A DNA stretch of 16,886 nt from JAYWFX01 sp043778575 (lineage in GTDB: Bacteria; Patescibacteriota; JACMRA01). The notes beneath the pieces are model-generated. The model worked only from the letters and a program-made list of their open reading frames with translations. It did no database searches and was not told the origin of the DNA. Made by a program: the position numbers and the translations under genes. Where the stretch lies: positions 1 through 16,886 of the forward strand of contig JAYWFX010000089.1 of the NCBI GenBank assembly GCA_043778575.1, given 5' to 3'. Below are positions 1 to 7,357 of the stretch, in pieces (positions within the stretch are counted from its first letter, which is position 1; each line of letters starts with the position of its first letter).

Positions 1-1
1 C

Positions 2-193
2 GTAGCTATTATATATGTGCCGGCCATTAGTTTTCTCATACCATACATAAACAGATGGTTAGGTGTCACGGTGCAAAGCGGTTTTGGATTGACTTTTCAG
101 ATTTATATGAGCATTGGGGTGACTATTCTAGCTGGTATTGTGGTTGGTTTACTCACCTCTACATTTGCCACAGAAAGATACCTAAAGAGCTAG
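2..193 (+). CDS. ftsX: C-terminal end of a membrane protein, probably cell-division protein FtsX (partial)
   Basis: An open frame enters from the left edge and gives 63 residues ending ATERYLKS. Two hydrophobic stretches are visible: AIIYVPAISFLIPYI, then IYMSIGVTILAGIVVGLL, followed by a short charged tail. A last membrane helix followed by an R-Y-L-K/R end is typical of FtsX, the ABC-type permease that works with FtsE to control peptidoglycan hydrolases at the division site. The assignment rests on this short tail only; another ABC-type permease would look similar. The gene converges on uvrC, and the two stop codons overlap in one CTAG palindrome (190-193), leaving no room for a separate terminator. 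Confidence 0.45.
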   Translation, partial: VAIIYVPAISFLIPYINRWLGVTVQSGFGLTFQIYMSIGVTILAGIVVGLLTSTFATERYLKS

Positions 194-1128
194 ACTGTCA
201 CTACACCAAATTCAGCTTTTAGCTTTACAACCAATTTTTCACCTACTAGTTCATACACCATTTCAGGAGTATTATATAGTGCATCAATTACACCCTCGAC
301 AGACCCGAAAGTTGTCAAAAGCTTAGTTTTAGTCACTTGCCCAATCCCAGATATAGAGTCTAGTTTACTCTTGTGAGCAGTTTTTAGACGAGCGTTTCGG
401 TTGCTAGTGATAGCAAATCTATGGGCTTCATCACGTATTCTCTGTATCAAAAACCTCGTTTGACCCTCCACTATGATTGGTTCGGATTGACTAGATACAA
501 ACAACTCTTCTTCTCGCTTAGCAAGTGCACACATAGATACTGTATGCTCTAGTCCAAATTCTCCGAGCACCTCAAAATCTCCACTAAGCTGTCCTTTTCC
601 ACCATCCACGATAATCAGATCTGGTAGTTTCCAATCATTTTTTTGATTCTTAGTAGGGCTATTTTTGTTGATATTTGCATGATCAACCCCTCGAGCAAGT
701 CTACGCCTCATAACCTCTTTATGGTTTTCAAAATCGTTATTTTGTTCCTTGGTTTTAAACAGTTTATAGAATTTTTTTGCAGGCCTACCATCGATAAAGG
801 TAACCATAGATCCATACACAAATTTTCCTGAAAGATGAGAAATATCATAACACTCGATCCTCCGAGGAATCTGATCTAATCCTAGCTTTTTTTGTAAATC
901 CACCACAGCCGTAAAGAGTGTGTTCTCCTCAAATATACTCAGAGTTTGACCTAGTCGATTCCTCTCGAGGTAAATCAGTGCGTTTTGTTTTGCTTGTTCT
1001 TGAATTCTCGATATTTCTGCTTGGTTGTTTTCAAAACTATTACGAATATATACTTTTTGACCACTGAGTATCTCCAAGGTTTCTTTATCAGCTTGATTCA
1101 AGGATATTTTAGTAAGAGTTTTTGCCAT
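190..1128 (-). CDS. uvrC: UvrC, C-terminal half only (excinuclease ABC subunit C; N-terminal half absent)
   Basis: UvrC makes both incisions around a DNA lesion after UvrA/UvrB recognition. This 312-aa product corresponds only to the second half of a normal protein of about 600 aa. It holds the RNase H-like nuclease that makes the 5' cut: IECYDISH (D95), PDLIIVDGGKGQL (D175) and IRDEAHRFA (H236), followed by helix-hairpin-helix DNA-binding motifs from about residue 257 (LDSISGIGQVTKTKLLTTFG). The GIY-YIG nuclease (3' cut) and the UvrB-binding UVR segment are missing. The frame is closed by a TAA at 1132-1134, one codon upstream of the ATG, and a Fic gene ends 23 nt upstream, so no room remains for the missing half. 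No ribosome site is visible before the ATG. The catalytic residues of the remaining half are intact, so it may be a free C-terminal nuclease, one piece of a split UvrC, or a remnant. Confidence 0.9.
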   Translation of the reverse strand: MAKTLTKISLNQADKETLEILSGQKVYIRNSFENNQAEISRIQEQAKQNALIYLERNRLGQTLSIFEENTLFTAVVDLQKKLGLDQIPRRIECYDISHLSGKFVYGSMVTFIDGRPAKKFYKLFKTKEQNNDFENHKEVMRRRLARGVDHANINKNSPTKNQKNDWKLPDLIIVDGGKGQLSGDFEVLGEFGLEHTVSMCALAKREEELFVSSQSEPIIVEGQTRFLIQRIRDEAHRFAITSNRNARLKTAHKSKLDSISGIGQVTKTKLLTTFGSVEGVIDALYNTPEMVYELVGEKLVVKLKAEFGVVTV

Positions 1129-1151
1129 ATTTTATATGTGATTAACAGTGC

Positions 1152-1640
1152 TCAAATTATCCAAAACCATTTGTTTTTCTTGGTCATAAAACAAGCCAGC
1201 TCCGACAAACGTGATTTTATTTCCTCAAACACCACATCCTTATCTTCAGCTTTGCTTTCTGCCACAAAAAGTGCTAGCTCGTAGATGACATTTTTCATTT
1301 CAGGTTTCGTTTTTACATTTTCATTGTCAGTCGAGTTCAGAGCTAGAAAAGTTACTAGAGCAATTACCCCTACCCTCTTGTTTCCATTTTGAAAGGGATG
1401 ATTTTTGATAAGTGCATAAAATAACCACGAAGCTTTTGAAATCAGATCGGGATACAGTTCAACCCCGAAACACACTGCCTTTATTTGTTCTACTATACTC
1501 TCAAGCACTCCCTCATAGCGAGTTTCAAAAGGGGGAATATCTTCGAGGAAAACAAATAGATGTTTTTGTTTTTGGATAGTATGCACCATACCAGCGAAGT
1601 CGTCGAGTGTGAGGTAGTTAACGTTTTGTATCGTAATCAT
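1152..1640 (-). CDS. Fic/Doc-family protein, probable toxin
   Basis: A 162-aa protein with the Fic core motif HPFQNGNKR at residues 81-89. The K in the NKR end resembles Doc (death on curing), a kinase of EF-Tu, rather than AMP-transferring Fic enzymes, which have GNGR. Flanking helices (SKASWLFYALIKN before, GVIALVTFLALNS after) fit the Doc fold. The ATG at 1640 was chosen because it gives MITIQNVNYL; the frame is open to 1673, but the extra residues look unlike the family. Its start lies inside the preceding small gene (1618-1863), overlapping by 23 nt, so the two are translationally coupled as in toxin-antitoxin operons. It ends 23 nt before the truncated uvrC. The partner and function are inferred from the motif and layout. 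Confidence 0.8.
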   Translation of the reverse strand: MITIQNVNYLTLDDFAGMVHTIQKQKHLFVFLEDIPPFETRYEGVLESIVEQIKAVCFGVELYPDLISKASWLFYALIKNHPFQNGNKRVGVIALVTFLALNSTDNENVKTKPEMKNVIYELALFVAESKAEDKDVVFEEIKSRLSELACFMTKKNKWFWII

Positions 1641-1863
1641 GAAGCTTTTCCAAAACTGGTGACATATCAGCAATTACTTGCTCTACCAATTTTCTGCGTT
1701 TGTTAGCAGCCTTCGTCAAGTTATTTTTATTTTGATTTGACTTGTTTTGATCCAGAATTTTTTGAAAAGAGTCGGTCACAGACTTAGTACTAGACCTAAA
1801 AGTCCCACTGGCTTGATTAAAAAGTGCCTCAAGCATCTCTTTGAAATGTATTTTCACATCCAT
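1618..1863 (-). CDS. Small basic protein, candidate antitoxin of the Fic/Doc gene
   Basis: An 81-aa polar, lysine- and asparagine-rich protein beginning MDVKIHFKEMLEAL and ending LHDYDTKR. I recognise no family; it lacks the familiar look of Phd or AbrB antitoxins. Support comes from position: it is the first gene of a two-gene minus-strand unit, its last 23 nt overlap the start of the Fic/Doc gene, and it is divergent from the DUF3800 gene. The frame is open upstream to 1923, but that extension is hydrophobic and unlike the rest, so the ATG at 1863 is preferred. The central part (KKNNLTKAANKRRKLVEQ region) could bind nucleic acid, but this is a guess from charge alone. Confidence 0.5.
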   Translation of the reverse strand: MDVKIHFKEMLEALFNQASGTFRSSTKSVTDSFQKILDQNKSNQNKNNLTKAANKRRKLVEQVIADMSPVLEKLHDYDTKR

Positions 1864-1961
1864 AACGTACCACATTTTTGGAAAGTATACAAGAATAAAG
1901 CAAATCATCTGTTTTTTTGTCAAATTTGACTAAGCATCTTTTACGAATTTTGAATAAATAT

Positions 1962-2711
1962 ATGAATTTTCCCTTTGCTTTTGTTGATGAAGTTGGTTTT
2001 AGTGATGATCCCAGCCAGCCGTTTATAGCAATTGGGCTCCTCAAAGTGTTGAAACCCGATATTTTACTCGAAGATTTACACAAACACCACTTTGACTACT
2101 CATCTCAAAACAAAGAAAAAAGGCGAGAAATTATTGATGGACTACTCACCAACCCAAAAGCTTTGAATATGGACGAATATAATAGTATTTTTTTATCCAC
2201 CCGACATCACGAATTTAAATTTGAAAATATCACATTCCCAAGCCTAGAACGGTACAAAGAGTTGGTGACTATTTTGATCAATTATCCGATGGAGTTCACC
2301 TGCTTAGTTGTCGACAAATCTCGACACCCTCTCAGCCAGTTTGATCATTTTTGGCAAGCCTATAGCTATTATTTAGGTTGCACTCTCGAGCGAATTAATA
2401 ATCCTGATGAAAAACTCATCGTGATTGCCGACTGGGTAAATCGACCAAAAGAAAACTCAAACTCGCTACTAGATCACATCAAACCACTACCAAATGTCGC
2501 AAATGTCCTACAGGCAGATTCCCAAAGCTTTCTACTACTACAAATGTGCGACCTACTCATGGGCACAATCATCTTTGAAAAAAAACACGAGGCTGGAATA
2601 TTTGTAGAGTCAAACAAACTCAAAGCCCGACTGGAATTTGTAGAGCACTTTAGAGAAAAACTAAAACAAACTGGGAATATCAAAATGGGTGTGATTGAGT
2701 ATACTGAATAA
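1962..2711 (+). CDS. DUF3800 family protein
   Basis: A 249-aa protein resembling DUF3800, a family with an RNase H-like core often found near defence and mobile genes; no reaction is firmly assigned to it. Seen: the N-terminal strand with acidic pair FAFVDEVGF (D9, E10; the family usually shows DESG), strands ending in Asp at VVDK (D118) and IADW (D157), and the C-terminal QADSQSFLLLQMCDLLMG (D186, D197), equivalent to the usual ADs...lqlADll.g. The ATG at 1962 is preferred to the TTG at 1917 because the conserved strand starts immediately after it. A weak promoter-like pair (TTGACT at 1926-1931, TTGAAT at 1950-1955) would give an almost leaderless transcript. The broken GmrSD gene follows 113 bp downstream on the same strand. 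Confidence 0.75.
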   Translation: MNFPFAFVDEVGFSDDPSQPFIAIGLLKVLKPDILLEDLHKHHFDYSSQNKEKRREIIDGLLTNPKALNMDEYNSIFLSTRHHEFKFENITFPSLERYKELVTILINYPMEFTCLVVDKSRHPLSQFDHFWQAYSYYLGCTLERINNPDEKLIVIADWVNRPKENSNSLLDHIKPLPNVANVLQADSQSFLLLQMCDLLMGTIIFEKKHEAGIFVESNKLKARLEFVEHFREKLKQTGNIKMGVIEYTE

Positions 2712-2758
2712 GGTGTTTAATTACAATTTCACAACAAAACAAAGAGATTAACAAATCC

Positions 2759-2787
2759 TTGACGCTATCCCCGATTAAATTTTCAAT
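2759..2787 (+). promoter_or_regulatory. Candidate promoter of the GmrSD gene
   Basis: TTGACG at 2759-2764 and TTCAAT at 2782-2787 are separated by 17 bp, in the 113-bp gap between the DUF3800 gene and the GmrSD gene. The -35 is good and the -10 matches TATAAT at four of six positions. No other feature was seen in this gap. Confidence 0.3.
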
Positions 2788-4494
2788 AGCAGCGTAGTTT
2801 ACCCAAAATTAAAACCGTCTTTACTTGGCAAAAAATATTGAACCGACCCTGAAACTAATTAGCGTATTTCTCAAACTTGGAAAAAACGAAAATTTTGTGA
2901 TACCTGAGTATCAACGAAGCTATTCATGGAATATTACACAATGTGATAAATTGTGGCAAGATATCGAAGATTTCATCTCCTCTGAAGCAAGTGATCCATA
3001 TTTTTTTGGCACAATTATAGTAGATTGCTCAGATATTGATAAATTTAGTCTGATTGATGGACAACAACGAACCACAACTTTTTTATTGTTGCTCAAGGCT
3101 CTGTTACTTCGATTAAATGATGCGTTTAAAAACATTCCAAACGATGATGAAGACTCTGAAAGATTAAAAGCAGGACTCAAAGCCAATAGAGACAGAATTA
3201 TGGTTATTTTATATAAAGCTGAGGATGAAGATATCCCTAGTATGCTCAAAGATAATACAAAAACTCAAAACATATTAGTATTGGAAAACAAGTCTATTAA
3301 TGAACTGCATTTAGAAGAAGTAAATAAAATTATAGGTGCGATAGACTTTGAAACAGCTGAACAAAATGCATATAAAATTCCACGCAGACAAAAAGATAAT
3401 AAATACACAAATCACTTTCGTAATTTCAAATATTTCTATGACAATTTAGGTGAAAAATCTGACTCTCAACTAAATAAATTCGCAAAAGTATTTTTAGAGA
3501 GATGTCAGGTTATTGAAATTCGTAGTTGGCAAGTAGAGCAAGCAATTACGATGTTTAATTCACTTAATTCATCTGGACTCCCCCCTCGCAGACGCAGATA
3601 TTATATCAGCTCAACTATATTCTAAAGCAGGAGGTGACAAAAGTGAATTTAATTTAAACTGGGAGAGTATAAATAAACTAACCGACAAACTAAACACACT
3701 TAGAATTGTAAATATTGATGCGGTGTTACAGCAGTTCATGTATATCAATCGAGCCATTAATAAAGAGTATATCAAAGATTTATCTGTCGATGTAACAACC
3801 CCAGGTTTGAGACGATATTATACTGAAATTAAGAAAGAGTTATTGAATAATCCATTAGTACTATGCAGTAACTTAGATAAAGTTATAAAAAAATGGGATC
3901 ATATAAGGGATTATCCAGTGGTTAAATTACTTTTAAAATGTAACGAAAACGCTAAATTGTATTTATCAAGCTATTTATATCGCTTTGAAATAAATGATAT
4001 TACAGAAGCAAAAATTATCGACTTTTGTGAATGCTTACTAAAACTTTTTGCAATATTAGAATTAGTTGATACGGGCTATTCAAGCTCGAAATTCAAAACA
4101 TTCTTATTTGGAGAAAATATTAAATTAGTTGATAAAACTATTTATATTGAAACAATACAAAACGACTTTAATGAGCATATTCTATCAACTTGGAATGAAA
4201 AGGACATTCAGGGAGCAATAATTACATACGACAAAAATTTGTTAGTTTTCCTGAACGAATATTTATATGCCAAAAACAAAGGTTCTAAATTCGATTTTAC
4301 AGACAATGTAAATGTTGAGCATATCATGCCAGCAAGTGGTCGCAATACCTCCACAATACGAACCGATGCAGGAATTATTGATAATGATGAGTTTGATAGC
4401 ATAGTAAATCAAATTGGAAACAAAACACTACTCGAAGATGCCATAAACAAATCAATTGGTAATGAGTGGTTTAAGACCAAAAAACAAAATTCAA

Positions 4495-4509
4495 GGCTCT
4501 AGGCTAGAA
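4495..4509 (+). repeat. Left terminal inverted repeat of the insertion sequence
   Basis: GGCTCTAGGCTAGAA, the exact reverse complement of 5256-5270. The broken GmrSD frame reads into it and stops at the TAG inside (4500-4502 region). Confidence 0.95.
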
Positions 4510-4531
4510 ACCTGTAAATAACATCACAGAA

Positions 4532-5236
4532 TTATCTACAGTTTTTCACTAGTATTGTGAGTTCGTCAATAAGTTCTTTTTCGCCCTTACTCCATCTCCA
4601 TTCACATTCTTTGAGGTGTAAATTGAAGTTTACAGAATAACCATTAAATTTGCTGAGTCTTCTTTTGGTGAATGACCAGAAGCTTTCAATTCCATTTACT
4701 GTTACTGTGGCTCCGAACTCTCCTTTTAGAGCAAATTCATTTTTACTATGATTCACTCTAAAATGCTTAGAATATCCTACATCCACTAAACCATCATATC
4801 CTCTCCAACCATCTGTATATATTACACTGGATAGATCTATTTTACCTCTAATGATTGATTGGAGTGTATCCTTCTTACAGTCAGGTACCATTTCTGTGTA
4901 GATCCTTTCTGTGCCACTGAAGTCATCTCTTTTGAATATTCCAAATACTGGTTTTTTAAGTGTGCCTCTACCCCTTTTTAATTTACCATGAAATCCTCTG
5001 ATTCTTTTTCCACCAAAGTAACTTTCATCTAATTCCACATTACCAATAATACTATTCATGAGAACTAATTGATGCTCGTATATCAGTTCTCTAAATATCT
5101 TAAAGTATCTGTTTATCGTATGACGATTGAGATCCAATAATTTACCAGTTTTTGTAGCATCAATATCTATACAAAAACACCTGATAATCTTTTTTATAAT
5201 GTAGCTACTCAATTTAGAGTATTTAATCATGTTCAT
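4532..5236 (-). CDS. IS1595-family transposase (IS1016-like)
   Basis: A 234-aa DDE transposase that moves the surrounding element. The N-terminal part (residues 5-52, SKLSSYI...TGKLLDLNRHTINRYF) is a helix-turn-helix-like DNA-binding region without the cysteine zinc finger of longer IS1595 members, as in the IS1016 group. The catalytic domain shows ELDESYFGG (D70), YTDGWRGY (D142) and NGIESFWSFTKRRL (E184), followed by the usual C-terminal ECEWRWSKGEKE. Nothing looks broken, so it may be active. The ATG at 5236 lies 20 bp inside the right inverted repeat. Confidence 0.95.
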   Translation of the reverse strand: MNMIKYSKLSSYIIKKIIRCFCIDIDATKTGKLLDLNRHTINRYFKIFRELIYEHQLVLMNSIIGNVELDESYFGGKRIRGFHGKLKRGRGTLKKPVFGIFKRDDFSGTERIYTEMVPDCKKDTLQSIIRGKIDLSSVIYTDGWRGYDGLVDVGYSKHFRVNHSKNEFALKGEFGATVTVNGIESFWSFTKRRLSKFNGYSVNFNLHLKECEWRWSKGEKELIDELTILVKNCR

Positions 5237-5255
5237 AGCATAGAAGAGTTTAATC

Positions 5256-5270
5256 TTCTAGCCTAGAGCC
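5256..5270 (-). repeat. Right terminal inverted repeat of the insertion sequence
   Basis: TTCTAGCCTAGAGCC, pairing base for base with 4495-4509; followed directly by the second copy of the target duplication AATTCAA (5271-5277). Confidence 0.95.
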
Positions 5271-5482
5271 AATTCAATTAATAGTAAATATGGCTACAAG
5301 GATAGTAAATATGCAATAGCCACATCATTGACTCACTACCCCAAAGACACTTGGACAAAGGACGATATTAATATAGCAACAAGAAAGGCTGCGGATCGAA
5401 TTGTAGCGTTTATATTTAATCGTTAGACTATGTTAATCTAAGTATTGTCAAAATCGGATTTGCACGGTTTAGTTTGATTATT

Positions 5483-7357
5483 ATGCAGACTTTGTTAATT
5501 GCTAAAAACCTTGGGCTCCACTACGGAGATAGGACTATATTTGAAAACCTGAGTTTTGAACTTCACAGTGGTAAAATTATTGGTGTTATCGGCAGAAATG
5601 GTGCTGGAAAATCTAGTTTACTCAAAATTCTAGCTACCAATGACGGGTTTGACGAAGGCGAGATAATCAAAACCAATGGGGTGAATGTTGGTTTTTTAGA
5701 GCAGCAACCAGCGATACTGGATGTGACAGTTGCTGAAAAAATAGCATTGGCTAAAAAACCCATTGCAGACCTCCTACAAAAATATGAAAATGAGCAAAAC
5801 CTTGAACTCAAATCAGATTACTTTGAACGGTTACAATCCATTGATGCTTGGAGTCTTGACCAGCGAACTGAGGAGCTCAGGAATGTTTTTCAATGCCCAG
5901 ATGTCTCAAAGCCTCTCACTGAGTGTAGCGGCGGTGAGCTACGGCGAGTAGATTTGATTTGTACTTTTTTGACTGGGAGTCAGGTTATTATTTTGGATGA
6001 ACCGACCAACCACTTAGATTTACAGTCTATTCAAACCCTCGAAAAATATATCAAAAAACATGTAGGAAGTATACTCATAGTGTCTCACGACAGAGCATTT
6101 TTAGACAATGTGGTGACTGAAATGTGGGAAATCTGGTCGACGCGAATATACAAACATGATGGCGGCTATACCAAATACCTTGAGGACAAGATGGCTCGTC
6201 TAGAAAACGATCTGGTGATCGACTGGAAAAAGAAGCAATTCCTCAAACGAGAGCTCGAATGGGTACGTGCTGGAGTAAAAGCTCGTGGGGTAAAAGACAA
6301 AGGTCGCATGAAACGGTTTGAAGTACTCAGTGGAGAAAAAAACAATGAGCAACACGAGACAGTTGACATGGTTATTCCAGAGCCAAGTCACCTAGGCAGT
6401 AGAATTTTGGATTGTGAAAAGGTAAATCTGAGAGTTGGAGATCAGTATTTTGTACGAGATTTTTCGTTTTCTTTTCAGCCATGGCACAAGATCGGAATAG
6501 TCGGAAACAATGGCAGCGGTAAAACAACTTTTTTGAAACTATTAATCGGATCCCAGTTTAATACAGATTTTGAGCAAACTGGCACTGTAAAAACCGGGCA
6601 AAATACTCGATTTCTCTATCTTGATCAGCACAAAGACCAGCTGAATCCCGACCAAATCCCATTTGACTTTCTCAGTGACGGACTAGAGCGAATACAGTTT
6701 GGTGACAGTTCAATCGCTACTCGCAAATACTTAGAACAATGGTTATTTAACAAAACTAAATACACCACACCTATCAAACAACTATCTGGTGGAGAACAGT
6801 CACGCCTCCTACTAGCCAAAAATATCGCTAGTGGTGGGAATTTTATCATCTTAGATGAACCGACAAATGATTTAGATTTAGATACTCTCAGAGTGCTGGA
6901 AGAGTCGATACAAAATTACGCAGCACCGATTTTAATAGTATCCCACGATCGCTACTTCCTCAACAGAGTCTGCAATATGATGTTGTATTTTGATGGGTCT
7001 GGGACTATTCGTACCACACTCGGAAACTTTGACGATTTTGAACAAGAACAAAAAGAAATAGCAAAATACGGCTCAATTCAAACTAAAAAACCAGTTGAGA
7101 TCGAAAAGCCAAAAATGAGTCAAAAAGAAGAACGCCAGCTCCAAGCAAAAATTCGCGACTTAGAAAAGCTTGTTGAAAAAACTGAAGCAAGTTTGGAAAA
7201 GGTAAAAGCCGAATTTGATAATCCAGAGCTATATGAAAACCCACAAAAGTCCTTGGTACTTCATGAAAAATTTAGAAATGCCGAACTCAAACTAGGTGAA
7301 CTGATGATAGAATGGGAGAGATTACAATCAGAACTAGCTGGAAAACTCTTTAATTAG
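5483..7357 (+). CDS. uup: ABC-F family ATPase, Uup type
   Basis: A soluble protein with two ABC ATPase domains and no membrane part, acting on ribosomes and linked in Uup to DNA/transposon precise excision. Domain 1: Walker A GRNGAGKSS (about 37-45), signature CSGGELRRVDL, Walker B VIILDEPTNHLDL, switch VSHDRAFL. The interdomain linker carries WVRAGVKARGVKDKGRMKRF, close to the Uup pattern. Domain 2: GNNGSGKTT, LSGGEQSRLLLAK, FIILDEPTNDLDL, VSHDRYFL. The C-terminal 80 residues start KMSQKEERQLQAKI and form a charged coiled coil like the Uup DNA-binding tail. The ATG at 5483 is preferred over a TTG nine bases upstream. It lies 56 bp after the end of the broken GmrSD gene, and its 3' end overlaps the convergent 476-aa gene by 24 bp. 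Confidence 0.92.
   Translation: MQTLLIAKNLGLHYGDRTIFENLSFELHSGKIIGVIGRNGAGKSSLLKILATNDGFDEGEIIKTNGVNVGFLEQQPAILDVTVAEKIALAKKPIADLLQKYENEQNLELKSDYFERLQSIDAWSLDQRTEELRNVFQCPDVSKPLTECSGGELRRVDLICTFLTGSQVIILDEPTNHLDLQSIQTLEKYIKKHVGSILIVSHDRAFLDNVVTEMWEIWSTRIYKHDGGYTKYLEDKMARLENDLVIDWKKKQFLKRELEWVRAGVKARGVKDKGRMKRFEVLSGEKNNEQHETVDMVIPEPSHLGSRILDCEKVNLRVGDQYFVRDFSFSFQPWHKIGIVGNNGSGKTTFLKLLIGSQFNTDFEQTGTVKTGQNTRFLYLDQHKDQLNPDQIPFDFLSDGLERIQFGDSSIATRKYLEQWLFNKTKYTTPIKQLSGGEQSRLLLAKNIASGGNFIILDEPTNDLDLDTLRVLEESIQNYAAPILIVSHDRYFLNRVCNMMLYFDGSGTIRTTLGNFDDFEQEQKEIAKYGSIQTKKPVEIEKPKMSQKEERQLQAKIRDLEKLVEKTEASLEKVKAEFDNPELYENPQKSLVLHEKFRNAELKLGELMIEWERLQSELAGKLFN

Larger units (their letters stand above)
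4495..5270. mobile_element. Insertion sequence, IS1595 family (IS1016-like)
   Basis: A complete 776-bp element. Perfect 15-bp terminal inverted repeats GGCTCTAGGCTAGAA (4495-4509) and TTCTAGCCTAGAGCC (5256-5270) enclose a single intact transposase gene on the minus strand. The direct repeat AATTCAA flanks both ends (4488-4494 and 5271-5277), 7 bp exact; the family commonly makes 8 bp, and the eighth base does not match. The intact repeats, intact gene and uneroded target duplication suggest recent insertion. Confidence 0.95.
2825..5426 (+). pseudogene. GmrSD-type restriction enzyme (DUF262 + DUF1524), broken by a frameshift and an insertion sequence
   Basis: GmrSD proteins are type IV restriction enzymes: an N-terminal DUF262 NTPase/ParB-like domain and a C-terminal DUF1524 HNH nuclease that cut modified phage DNA. 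The first segment (2825-3625) has IPEYQRSYSW (26-35) and IDGQQRTTT (77-85). At the C6 run 3580-3585 the frame breaks; removing one C gives GLPLADADIISAQLY, the expected DUF262 continuation, and the frame then runs to 4494. That part has the HNH motif NVEHIMPAS near 4312 and GNKTLLEDAIN. There an IS1595-family element (4495-5270) interrupts it. Joining across the element, minus one copy of the duplicated AATTCAA, restores the frame through DTWTKDDINIATRKAADR to TAG at 5424-5426. The repaired protein would be about 600 aa, normal for the family. The start is a TTG without a visible ribosome site. Confidence 0.93.

Noticed and set aside
985..1284. A 99-codon plus-strand frame across the Fic-uvrC junction
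   Set aside because: Antisense to two genes with clear motifs; composition rich in F, I and S as expected from reverse-strand reading.
1829..2083. An 84-codon minus-strand open frame across the start of the DUF3800 gene
   Set aside because: It overlaps both the candidate antitoxin gene and the conserved start of DUF3800 and has no protein-like features.
3723..4502. A separate gene in the second half of the GmrSD region
   Set aside because: It is the continuation of the DUF262/DUF1524 protein after the frameshift; the joined reading gives the family consensus, so it is not an independent gene.
2825..5426. Programmed frameshifting at the C6 run of the GmrSD gene
   Set aside because: CCCCCC gives no typical slippery heptamer with a following structure that I can see, and the gene is also interrupted by an insertion sequence, so mutation or sequencing error is simpler.
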